From contig CAIODU010000389.1 of NCBI GenBank assembly GCA_903857165.1, positions 1 to 35,730 of the forward strand: a stretch of 35,730 nt of DNA, given 5' to 3'. Position 1 is the first letter of the stretch. Every line of letters begins with the position of its first letter. Made by a program: the position numbers and the translations under genes. Positions 19,304 to 26,154 of this stretch are shown one piece after another. The DNA is from an uncultured Methylococcaceae bacterium (GTDB lineage: Bacteria; Pseudomonadota; Gammaproteobacteria; Methylococcales; Methylococcaceae). The notes beneath the pieces are model-generated. The model saw nothing but the letters and a program-made list of their open reading frames with translations. It was not told where the DNA came from and ran no database searches.

Positions 19304-19407
19304 TTCCCAAGCTCCCGCTTGGGAACCCTATTTTGCAAGCTCTAGCTTGGTGTAACTCAGGAAGCTGGAGCTTCTTAAGCCGCGTTCCCAAGCCGGAGCT
19401 TGGGAAC
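19304..19407. repeat. Array of four small palindromes (REP-like)
   Basis: Four consecutive hairpins share aagct...agctt-type arms: 19304-19325 (9-bp stem, tccc loop), 19336-19349 (caagc/gcttg), 19361-19374 (gaagct/agcttc) and 19384-19407 (gttcccaagc with gcttgggaac). The outer two carry the same ttcccaagc word. The array separates the truncated HTH antitoxin from the VapBC-like remnant. A half copy is present at 569-585. Confidence 0.8.
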
Positions 19408-19424
19408 GAGCAAATGTCAAATAT

Positions 19425-19526
19425 AGGGGAGTAGACTACGTTCCCCAACCCCGCTTGCATCTCGCGAACAGATTGCAGGAGTTTTTCTCCAAATTCTTCG
19501 CCTGTAATATAGTCTTGATTATTCAT
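19425..19526 (-). pseudogene. HTH antitoxin gene, N-terminal stump
   Basis: The ATG at 19526 opens MNNQDYITGEEFGEKLLQSV followed by REMQAGLG, the N-terminal lead typical of small XRE-family antitoxins. Those proteins normally continue into a GLSQ...FA helix-turn-helix. Here homology stops near residue 34 and the frame runs into the palindrome array, ending at 19278 with repeat-derived residues. The DNA-binding domain is therefore lost. Confidence 0.6.
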
Positions 19527-19588
19527 AATGAATGGTATCTTTCATTTCCTGAATCGGAGAGTGGAATTGAAAATACGCACGGAGGATA

Positions 19589-19867
19589 TTAAATCGCCTC
19601 CCGCTCGGCTTCTTGAATCACGCTTTCAGAGACCCCACGTTTTTTCAGTGCCTCTATAAGACGGGCCGTATGTCCATATCTAAACTCTGCCTCATCGCGG
19701 CGCAAACATTCACCAATATAGGCTTTCAACAATGGTTGATACCCTGAAAAGCCTTTGCGTGGGGCAATTTCCTTCAGGGAGTCCACCACATCCACAGGAA
19801 TGCACAGAGTAATTGAAGTCATCGGACGGGTTTTGTCTAGGCGATTTTTTAAGTGTTCAGGAATCAT
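19589..19867 (-). CDS. BrnA/CopG-like antitoxin
   Basis: The ATG at 19867 gives 92 residues with MTSITLCIPVDVVDSLKEIA and KGFSGYQPLLKAYIGECLRR, the beta strand and helix-turn-helix of a ribbon-helix-helix antitoxin of the BrnA/CopG type. A helical tail follows. The frame is open upstream to 19978, but that part is the end of the toxin gene in another frame. It overlaps the upstream brnT-type gene by 11 nt, the normal toxin-first order of BrnTA modules. It should neutralise BrnT and repress the operon. Confidence 0.85.
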   Translation of the reverse strand: MIPEHLKNRLDKTRPMTSITLCIPVDVVDSLKEIAPRKGFSGYQPLLKAYIGECLRRDEAEFRYGHTARLIEALKKRGVSESVIQEAEREAI

Positions 19868-20153
19868 AAAATTCTCGCTCAATTCTGGTGGCTTTGCGGG
19901 CAGAAATAATGCGGATGTATTCAATTTCCAGTTCCAAATGCACAACGAATAATAGGCGGCCTTGTACATCAAAGCCAATCACCGCGTTCCTATCTTCGTC
20001 ATTTCGACTGGCATCGACCATGCGAAAGAACGGATCGAAAAAAACCGATGCCGCTTGTACAAAGGTCACACCATCGTGTTTGCCGGGGTTGGCCTTGGCT
20101 TTCGCCGCATCCCAACGAAAAGACGTGCCGTTGAGTTCGTAATTAACATCCAC
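19857..20153 (-). CDS. brnT: BrnT-family ribonuclease toxin
   Basis: The 98 residues fit BrnT, a RelE-like ribonuclease toxin. It has FRWDAAKAKANPGKHDGVTF, an FFDPF stretch, then RNAVIGFDVQGRLLFVVHLE and the IRIISARKATRIEREFY ending with the family's RxxSARxA motif. The start appears to be GTG at 20153. The antitoxin start overlaps its 3' end. It is the only toxin-antitoxin pair in this neighbourhood that looks intact. It lies 45 nt downstream of ccmC. Confidence 0.9.
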   Translation of the reverse strand: MDVNYELNGTSFRWDAAKAKANPGKHDGVTFVQAASVFFDPFFRMVDASRNDEDRNAVIGFDVQGRLLFVVHLELEIEYIRIISARKATRIEREFYDS

Positions 20154-20198
20154 TGATTGGAAAGTCTAATCCGTGTATGGGCATTGTCAATACACCTC

Positions 20199-20945
20199 TC
20201 AACTCGCTGGTTTAGCCCCAAACAACTCCCGCACCCACGCGCTGCGCCGTTCCCGGTCCAGCACTTCGGTGCGGGCGCGCATCAACACCACCGTCAGATA
20301 ATACAGCTTGAAACTAACCGCCATAATCAGCAGAGGAATCAACATGCTCAAATGGATTGAAGGCTTGTCGAACTTGGTGACGGTCGGGCCTTGGTGCAGG
20401 GTATTCCACCATTCCACCGAGTAATGGATGATCGGTATATTGACCACGCCGACTAGGATCAACACCCCGCCGGCGCGGGCGGCAGTGCGGCGGTCTTCGA
20501 TGGCCGACACTAAGGCGATGTAACCCAAGTAAAGGAATAGCAGGATCAACTCGGAGGTTAGCCGGGCATCCCACACCCACCAAGCGCCCCACATCGGCTT
20601 GCCCCACAACGAACCCGTCACCAAGGCCAGCAAGGTGAACGATGCGCCCAAGCTTGCCGAACTGACCGTCATCACATCGGCCAGTTTGATGTTCCAAATC
20701 AGGTTGATGCCGCTCCACATCGCCATCAGCACATAAATGAACATGGACATCCAGGCCGATGGCACATGGATGAACATAATGCGGTAACTTTCCCCTTGCT
20801 GGTAATCGGGCGGGGCTTTCACCAAGCCATAATAAAGGCCGGCCAATAGGGTAATCACGGTCAGGCCACCTAGCCAAGGTATCCACTTGCCGGAAATGTC
20901 GTAAAAATATTTGGGTGACGCCATTTTATGCAGAAACTGCCACAT
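20199..20945 (-). CDS. ccmC: Cytochrome c maturation heme-handling protein CcmC
   Basis: The ATG at 20945 (248 residues, beginning MWQFLHKM) aligns with the usual CcmC start; the frame is open 9 nt further to a TTG. CcmC is a six-helix inner-membrane protein that displays heme on the periplasmic side for loading onto CcmE. The tryptophan-rich WWD signature GKPMWGAWWVWDARLTSELI is intact. It starts 5 nt after the ccmB stop. No ccmD, ccmE or ccmF follows; the next gene downstream is a BrnT toxin. Confidence 0.95.
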   Translation of the reverse strand: MWQFLHKMASPKYFYDISGKWIPWLGGLTVITLLAGLYYGLVKAPPDYQQGESYRIMFIHVPSAWMSMFIYVLMAMWSGINLIWNIKLADVMTVSSASLGASFTLLALVTGSLWGKPMWGAWWVWDARLTSELILLFLYLGYIALVSAIEDRRTAARAGGVLILVGVVNIPIIHYSVEWWNTLHQGPTVTKFDKPSIHLSMLIPLLIMAVSFKLYYLTVVLMRARTEVLDRERRSAWVRELFGAKPAS

Positions 20946-20950
20946 GATAT

Positions 20951-21619
20951 TCAACTCACACTGATTCTAAGGGCGGCGGCAATGGCCAGCGGCGCCAGGG
21001 TCAACGCCAGCACCAGCAACGACGCCAGGAAATAAATTTGGCCGGCAATGGGCATTCCCGCCGCCGCCGCCGTGACGGCATTGGTGGCGAAAATCAACAC
21101 CGGGATATAAAGCGGCATTATCAATAAGGTCAGCAACACGCCGCCGCGCCGCAAACCCACGGTCAGGGCCACACCGATGGCACCGATCAAGCTTAACAAG
21201 GGCGTGCCGATGGCCAAGGTCAACTCCAACGCGGCAATGGCCCGCTCAGGCATCGCCAGCAACAGCCCCAGCAACGGGGCCAACAGCAACATCGGCAAGC
21301 CGCTGACCAGCCAATGCGCCAGCACTTTCGCCAGCACCAGCACCGACAAGGGTTGTGGACTGAGCAACATCTGCTCCAATGCGCCGTCTTCAAAATCCGA
21401 GCGGAACAGGCTTTCCAATGAAAACAAGGCCGCCAACAATGCCGCAATCCAGATTACGCCGGGGGCGATCTTGCGCAGCAATACCACCTCGGGACTCACG
21501 CCCAAAGGAAACAGCGTCACGATCATAAAAAAGAACAGCAAGGGATTAGCTAACTCGCCGCGATGGCGGAAAGCCAGCAGCAAGTCGCGTTTCATCATGG
21601 CGTTAAAGGCTTGGAGCAT
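20951..21619 (-). CDS. ccmB: Heme exporter membrane subunit CcmB
   Basis: The 222-residue, six-helix membrane protein is the permease partner of CcmA in system I cytochrome c maturation. Features are the N-terminal MMKRDLLLAFRHRGELANPL, the FFMIVTLFPLGVSPE segment, LESLFRSDFEDGALEQMLL and ALTVGLRRGGVLLTLLIMPL, all characteristic of CcmB. CcmA and CcmB power release of holo-CcmE from CcmC rather than exporting heme itself. A 127-nt gap with a palindromic repeat separates it from ccmA, unusual for this tight operon. ccmC follows closely. Confidence 0.95.
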   Translation of the reverse strand: MLQAFNAMMKRDLLLAFRHRGELANPLLFFFMIVTLFPLGVSPEVVLLRKIAPGVIWIAALLAALFSLESLFRSDFEDGALEQMLLSPQPLSVLVLAKVLAHWLVSGLPMLLLAPLLGLLLAMPERAIAALELTLAIGTPLLSLIGAIGVALTVGLRRGGVLLTLLIMPLYIPVLIFATNAVTAAAAGMPIAGQIYFLASLLVLALTLAPLAIAAALRISVS

Positions 21620-21659
21620 ATTTAGTCTTGCAGTATTGATTCAATTTCAAAAGTTACCT

Positions 21660-21705
21660 GTAGGGGTGGCTTCAGCCGCCCACGGGCGAATGAATTCGCC
21701 CCTAC
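21660..21705. repeat. Palindromic repeat between ccmA and ccmB
   Basis: This 46-nt unit begins gtaggggtgg and ends cgcccctac. It contains two inner palindromes (ggcttcagcc and gggcgaatgaattcgccc), and its ends are complementary. It resembles a 'TAGGGGCGAATTCATTCGCCC' type repeat I recall from several environmental bacterial genomes. It sits in the ccmA-ccmB spacer, where it may affect mRNA stability. No other copy was noticed in the window. Confidence 0.8.
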
Positions 21706-21746
21706 AAAACTTAATGCTTGATATTGATGAAAAGGCTTTAATCAAA

Positions 21747-22397
21747 TCATCCATCCGACAAATTCACTCTCACCACATCCCCGCGCACCTCCACCGCTTG
21801 GTGTGAAGTCAACACCGCCATGTTGCCACGTTGCAAATGATTTTCCAATAAATCGCGCACTAGGCTGACACCGGAGACATCCAAGGCGGTGAAGGGTTCG
21901 TCCATGATCCACAGCTTCGCCGGGCAGACCAACAACCGGGCCAAAGCGACCCGCTGCTTCTGCCCAGCCGACAGCGAACGTGCGGGCACGTCCTCCTTGC
22001 CTGCCAAGCCGGTCAACTCCAATGCACGGAAAACGGCAACTTCATCGAAAGGAATGCTGGCCAGAGCCAGTGCTATTTTTAAATTTTCCAGCGGGGACAA
22101 ATCGGTCTTCACACCCAAGGTATGGCCCAAATAGGCCACTTGCGCAAAGTAAACCGCCCGCTGCTTGAGGATGTCTTCCCCGTCCCACAGCACTTGCCCT
22201 TCGCTGGAACGGCTCAACCCCGCCAAGATGCGCAACAGGCTGGTCTTGCCGCTGCCGTTGGCCCCTTCAACCTGCATCAGTTGGCCTTCATACAATGAAA
22301 AGTTGAGTCCTGAGAAAAGCAGATTGTCGCCCCGGATGCATTCCAGATCGACGACCGTCAGCAGAGGCTTGGTGTTGGTGGGTTTGGGCGAGGGCAA
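21747..22397 (-). CDS. ccmA: ABC transporter ATPase CcmA
   Basis: The 216-residue ATPase of the CcmAB complex has Walker A GANGSGKTS at ~45-53, signature LSAGQKQRVALARLL and Walker B KLWIMDEPF followed by TALD. It energises release of heme-loaded CcmE in the periplasm. The start is probably a TTG at 22397, since no in-frame ATG precedes the LECIRGDNLLFSGL block. The product is close to the usual ~205 residues. It is the first gene of the ccmABC run on the minus strand. Confidence 0.94.
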   Translation of the reverse strand: MPSPKPTNTKPLLTVVDLECIRGDNLLFSGLNFSLYEGQLMQVEGANGSGKTSLLRILAGLSRSSEGQVLWDGEDILKQRAVYFAQVAYLGHTLGVKTDLSPLENLKIALALASIPFDEVAVFRALELTGLAGKEDVPARSLSAGQKQRVALARLLVCPAKLWIMDEPFTALDVSGVSLVRDLLENHLQRGNMAVLTSHQAVEVRGDVVRVNLSDG

Positions 22398-22438
22398 CGT
22401 AAAAGTTCGACGATGGGGGTCAAATCCAAAATAGCGTG

Positions 22439-22456
22439 AGTGGGCTTTCCCCCACT
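22439..22456 (+). other. Short hairpin upstream of ccmA
   Basis: A 6-bp stem (agtggg/cccact) with a ctttcc loop is followed by tttt on the plus strand. No plus-strand gene precedes it, so a terminator role is doubtful. It may simply be part of the ccmA leader on the other strand. Confidence 0.25.
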
Positions 22457-22565
22457 TTTAACGCAACAGTTTTATGGCATGTATGGCTAATGATAACCCC
22501 TCAACGCCGATTTTGATAGAGGTGGCGGCATGAAGGCCGCGCCACAACAGCCCACAGCCAGTCCT

Positions 22566-22577
22566 GCGTAACATCAG
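22566..22577. mobile_element. Solitary right end of the MITE-like element
   Basis: The 12-nt gcgtaacatcag followed by tt equals the right terminal repeat of the elements at 14041-14154 and 29254-29393. No matching left end lies in the ~170 nt to its left, so this is a truncated copy. It ends 4 nt before the stop of the AstE-type gene. Confidence 0.6.
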
Positions 22578-22581
22578 TTGC

Positions 22582-23595
22582 TCAGAAGCATTCATACTGC
22601 AACCGTTCCATCAAATAACACAGGCAATCCTGGCGGATGATGCGCTCGTTGCTAGTCAGCATCGCGGGCATTACCGACTGGCGAGTCAGCAACTCACCCT
22701 CCCTCACTTCAAAGTAATTTGCCGCCACATCGCGGCCTTCATCATTAAAAGCCTGTAGCGGCATTCCGCCACCCGGCGCGACCCGGCCAAAGCTTGTCCC
22801 CGATCGAAGCTCGGTAAAGTTGAAATGATCGAGGTTGGGTTCAAAGACAATATCCGCCTCGTCCCGGCCAAAAGTGAAACGGGTGGTTTCCGGCACTTTG
22901 ACAAGGGCGACGGTATGGTAAAGGTCGAGGTCATGGCGGGCCACGGGATGGACGGGGAAATGGTCAAGACGCAGCGCAGCTTCGACAAACGCGGCAGCAT
23001 GGCTGTCAGAGGCGCTGGCCCCCGCCTTGCCGCATTCCACTGTCACCGATGGGCAAAGTTCGGCAAAGGCCATCGCTTGCACACCGACAGGGCGGACAAA
23101 ATACACGGCAATACGCGAAAACAGCGTGGCAAGATGGAAAAAACGCTGATCCAAGCGGTTGATGCAGGCATAATGGGGATTGAGGCCAGTGTTGTTGTGA
23201 ATATCAATACTGGCAAATACACGGCGGCGGCGCATTTCTTCGACCACTTCCGCCATCATGTGTTCTTCCGCCAATCCCTGCGCCTCGCAACCCGGCCAGA
23301 CGCGGTTGTAATCCGGTTGGCCGTCCAACCGTCGCATACCCTCCCGCGCCGCCTGTACATTCCCGACGAACAGCGACAGGCATCTCGGCAAAGCTTTGCC
23401 ACGGTGATGCCCGAGAACCTGCTGCATGGCTTTCAGGCCGGTGTCTTCGTTGCCGTGGAGCAGAATTGAAACGAACAACGGTTCGGCGCGACGGCCTGGC
23501 AGGTGGATCAGTGTCGGTCCGCCCAACAACCGATGCAGTTCGGTCGAGGGAGACTCGAAAAATCCGGCGGGCAATGCGTCAAGCAGGCTCAGCAT
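22582..23595 (-). CDS. AstE/aspartoacylase-family zinc carboxypeptidase (M14-like)
   Basis: The 337-residue protein carries the zinc and catalytic set of the succinylglutamate desuccinylase/aspartoacylase family. H47 and E50 are in LLHGNEDTG, N97-R98 in NRVW, H133 in DIHNNTG, and the catalytic glutamate E187 in VTVECGK. Members hydrolyse N-acyl amino acids or peptide-like amides. No other arginine-catabolism (ast) gene is nearby, so true AstE function is doubtful. Its ATG directly follows the stop of the glutamate-cysteine-ligase-like gene (TGAATG), implying translational coupling and a shared pathway. One idea is that the pair makes and trims a small gamma-glutamyl-type amide. Confidence 0.88.
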   Translation of the reverse strand: MLSLLDALPAGFFESPSTELHRLLGGPTLIHLPGRRAEPLFVSILLHGNEDTGLKAMQQVLGHHRGKALPRCLSLFVGNVQAAREGMRRLDGQPDYNRVWPGCEAQGLAEEHMMAEVVEEMRRRRVFASIDIHNNTGLNPHYACINRLDQRFFHLATLFSRIAVYFVRPVGVQAMAFAELCPSVTVECGKAGASASDSHAAAFVEAALRLDHFPVHPVARHDLDLYHTVALVKVPETTRFTFGRDEADIVFEPNLDHFNFTELRSGTSFGRVAPGGGMPLQAFNDEGRDVAANYFEVREGELLTRQSVMPAMLTSNERIIRQDCLCYLMERLQYECF

Positions 23596-25005
23596 TCAAA
23601 TTTCCCATTGATGCACTGGCCTGCCAGCTTGCTGGTGTTCCAGATACGTTGCCGTCAGCCTTAAAAAATCGCGCCCGTGCCTGGCGACAAATGCCTTCTG
23701 CCAAGCCGCGCCGTTTTGACCGATCTCCACTCGCTCGCGGATGATCGTCAAGTACTTTTCACTTTCTTTGTCATCAATGCCGAGTTGCTTTAGACCGGAT
23801 TGGGCCATTGGAATCAATTCGCCAAGCAACAAGTCGCGCATGCCGATCAGCCTGCCGTCCAGCCAACTGACCTTGGCCCCAAGCCCATGGCGGGCGGCTT
23901 GGTAGAAATTGGCGCGAGCATCGCTAAACGAAAGCAGGGCTTCCGGCGGACGGTCCAGCCCGGCAAGACTGCGCACCGCACCGAAATATAACGCGGCATT
24001 GGCGATCATATCGACAATGGAGGGCCCGGCAGGCATGACCCTGTGTTCAATGCGCAAGTGGGGACTGCCGTCCGCATCCTGCCCGACCAGCAGGCGATTC
24101 CAGCGCCAGATGGTCCCGTTGTGCATGCGCAGATGGCTGAATGTCGAGGCATCGTCACCCAAGTCAACGGGTAGCAAAACCGGGAAGCGCTTCTGGTTGT
24201 CGAGGAAGTTCTCCGCCGGGGTGTCTTTCAGGTAGCCGGAACCGAAGGTCACCCTGCTCTCGCCACACGTATCCACCGCTTGCTCAAACAGCGGAATGCG
24301 CGTTTCGTCCCACAATTGCTTTTCAAACAGGAAAGGCGCGTTGGCGGCGACTGCCACCATCGGCGCAGACAAAATCAGCGTGGCGTTGAAATAGCGGACA
24401 GCCGCCTCCGCCGGCACTTGCAAATGAACCTGGAAGGAGGTCGTCGCCGCTTCCAACATCACATCTTCATGCGTCAGGGCCAACCGCTCATCGCCTTCGA
24501 TCTTCAATCGCAACGGCTGGCAAAGGCGGCGCTTCATGATTTCGGCGTTCAACGCGCGATAGCGGTTCATCGGGGAAATGTTGACCAATGACAAGTCGAA
24601 ATCCCTGACCGTGGGCAGAATGCCGATCAGGATGAGCGAGCTTTCCAACTCGTCCGCCACTTGCAGGCAGTGCCGCCAAGTGTCGGTCAGTTCGCCCTGC
24701 ATCAGCGAAAGCGAATTCCCCTTTAGTGCCAGGGGTGTGCCATTGAGTTCGACATTGAACTTGGACAACTCCGGCACCACCAAAGGGTTGCCCAATCTTC
24801 CCAAAAAAAGTTCGTTGTTGGCGACGGGGAAATACCCACGGTCAATCAACCAAGCTTCCAACTCGAAACCGCCGACATGGGCGACTGTGGAAAAACGGCC
24901 TACGCGCAGCCACTCTGCCAACAAGTCGGTTTCGTCGGCAAGGCGACGCTCGAACTGTGCAAAGTCTTCTGGCTTGAATTGGATGAGGTGTATTTCTTGT
25001 CCCAT
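23596..25005 (-). CDS. GCS2-type glutamate-cysteine ligase-like amide ligase
   Basis: The 469 residues fit the glutamine-synthetase-fold GCS2/carboxylate-amine ligase superfamily. Conserved-looking blocks are HVGGFELEAWLID near the start (metal-binding Glu), SKFNVELNG, MNRYRALN, SFQVHLQVPAEAAVRYFN and LRIEHRVMPAGPSIVDMIAN. Known members join an amino acid to the gamma-carboxylate of glutamate using ATP. The exact substrate cannot be told, and glutathione synthesis is not established because no gshB is nearby. It is co-transcribed with the AstE-like gene that abuts it. Its leader can form an 11-bp hairpin containing the GGGGT Shine-Dalgarno-like sequence. Confidence 0.85.
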   Translation of the reverse strand: MGQEIHLIQFKPEDFAQFERRLADETDLLAEWLRVGRFSTVAHVGGFELEAWLIDRGYFPVANNELFLGRLGNPLVVPELSKFNVELNGTPLALKGNSLSLMQGELTDTWRHCLQVADELESSLILIGILPTVRDFDLSLVNISPMNRYRALNAEIMKRRLCQPLRLKIEGDERLALTHEDVMLEAATTSFQVHLQVPAEAAVRYFNATLILSAPMVAVAANAPFLFEKQLWDETRIPLFEQAVDTCGESRVTFGSGYLKDTPAENFLDNQKRFPVLLPVDLGDDASTFSHLRMHNGTIWRWNRLLVGQDADGSPHLRIEHRVMPAGPSIVDMIANAALYFGAVRSLAGLDRPPEALLSFSDARANFYQAARHGLGAKVSWLDGRLIGMRDLLLGELIPMAQSGLKQLGIDDKESEKYLTIIRERVEIGQNGAAWQKAFVARHGRDFLRLTATYLEHQQAGRPVHQWEI

Positions 25006-25013
25006 CGAAAGAT

Positions 25014-25060
25014 TTTACCCCGCACCGTGATGAAAGGCATCGGCTTTTTTGCGGGGTAAA
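25014..25060 (-). promoter_or_regulatory. Leader hairpin that can hide the ribosome-binding site of the GCS2 ligase gene
   Basis: On the minus strand tttaccccgca (complement of 25050-25060) pairs perfectly with tgcggggtaaa (complement of 25014-25024) over a 25-nt loop. A smaller gatg/catc helix can form inside the loop. The 3' arm holds GGGGT about 12 nt before the ATG. Folding could lower translation and opening could raise it; this is inferred from sequence only. Confidence 0.5.
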
Positions 25061-25197
25061 GAATAGCGAGGAGGATAAGCGGGCGGCAGTGAGTGATTCA
25101 GCGGGTTGGATCTTCGTTTTTCCCCGTATCCACGCTCCAACCCGGAACGCAAAAACGGATCTATCAAAATTCGGGTGGAGAGGGTTCTACGGCAATT

Positions 25198-25560
25198 TCA
25201 TTGTTGTGCAGAAAACCATTCCAACAAGCTCAGTTGCGGTTCCGCTTTGCGGCATTCCAATGACACTCCAGAATAACCGCACTTAAATCGGCTGTCCCCG
25301 CAACGATGGCAGTCGAGGCTACCCATGTCCTTTACCGAAGCGGCACGCCATCCAAAGCCCTCGGTCCGGCAATAAGTTTTCGCAGATGCAATCGCCAAAT
25401 CCCTGGCTTCGCCTTCCGCTTTTTCCCTGTCCAGGCATTTTGAAAGCGGCGCGTGGCGCACAACTCCATCATTGATCACCCGATGGGTGTCAGCGAAGGC
25501 TTGCAGCGGGACAAAGCAAGCGATTTGCACAACAACTAGACCTATTTTAAGTAATTCCAT
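25198..25560 (-). CDS. Small secreted cysteine-rich protein, unknown
   Basis: The 120-residue product begins with a hydrophobic signal (LLKIGLVVVQIACFVPLQ) and a likely cleavage at AFA/DTH. The mature ~97 residues contain six cysteines, including a cluster DCHRCGDSRFKC then LEC, suggesting disulfides or a metal site in the periplasm. A GGAGT ribosome-binding site supports the ATG. It starts 18 nt after the stop of the next small secreted protein gene and is probably its operon partner. I do not recognise the family. Confidence 0.72.
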   Translation of the reverse strand: MELLKIGLVVVQIACFVPLQAFADTHRVINDGVVRHAPLSKCLDREKAEGEARDLAIASAKTYCRTEGFGWRAASVKDMGSLDCHRCGDSRFKCGYSGVSLECRKAEPQLSLLEWFSAQQ

Positions 25561-25578
25561 GGCAGACTCCGATTTGCT

Positions 25579-25935
25579 TCACCGAGCGACAATAGCCTTG
25601 GTCGCGGCCTGGCTGTCACAGAGATAAACCTTCCCATCAACCATACCGTTGAATGACCCAGTGGGTGTGTAGCGCTCCCAAACCACATCGCTGGCGCCAA
25701 GTTTTTCCGCTTGCCTTAAGGCCACCTGTTGCGCCGAGCCTTTCCAGTCGTTGTTCTTGCCGTATCCCGAATCGCCGCTGACCCAACTTATGAACCGGCA
25801 AGACTTCACCTCCGCATTAGCCACTTGCCGTGGCAATGCCTGCGCGGTGGTCACCGTGCAAAGCAAGGTGATGAAAACCAAAGCTGTGCTGAGTTTGAAA
25901 GCACGATTGAATGCGGCATCAGTGAAATGAGTCAT
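25579..25935 (-). CDS. Small secreted protein, DUF4156-like
   Basis: The 118 residues have an N-terminal hydrophobic signal segment (~17-33, cleavage near AQA/LPR). The mature domain has AEVKSCRFISWVSGDSGYG, then QVALRQAEKLGASDVVWERY and GKVYLCD. This strand-helix-strand pattern with GA-x-x-VVW resembles DUF4156-type envelope proteins of unknown function. The two cysteines could pair. An AGGGGAGA ribosome-binding site is present. It is the first gene of a two-gene operon with the Cys-rich protein. Confidence 0.75.
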   Translation of the reverse strand: MTHFTDAAFNRAFKLSTALVFITLLCTVTTAQALPRQVANAEVKSCRFISWVSGDSGYGKNNDWKGSAQQVALRQAEKLGASDVVWERYTPTGSFNGMVDGKVYLCDSQAATKAIVAR

Positions 25936-26154
25936 GAGTGGTCTCCCCTAGGATATATTGGATCGGCAGTCTTGCACCATGTTCGAGCAATTGTGAACGA
26001 CAGGCACGATTAAGATACATAGTTTCGTATCAATAGTAAATATCCAATAAAAAATATTTTTGCAGACTCTTGCAAACCAACCCCCTAATCGCTTATAAAG
26101 CATTAACTTAAAAGACTTTACGAACAACATGTCCAGCATTGTTTTCTTACCAAA

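Noticed and set aside
19063-19338. TTG at 19338 as the true start of the NACHT protein
   Set aside because: The first 92 residues are encoded by a palindrome and toxin-antitoxin remnants of different composition. Family-like sequence begins at M93/M95, although readthrough cannot be excluded.
19304-19407. Repeat array considered as a CRISPR
   Set aside because: Units are short palindromes with differing loops and no constant-length spacers, and no cas genes are present.
22439-22459. Plus-strand hairpin with tttt as an intrinsic terminator
   Set aside because: The stem is short and no plus-strand gene precedes it.
23196-23211. 16-nt match (tgtgaatatcaatact) to the direct repeat flanking the HigBA cassette
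   Set aside because: It falls in conserved SIDIHNN codons of the AstE-like gene on the other strand. Similarity does not extend beyond 16 nt, so it is probably chance.
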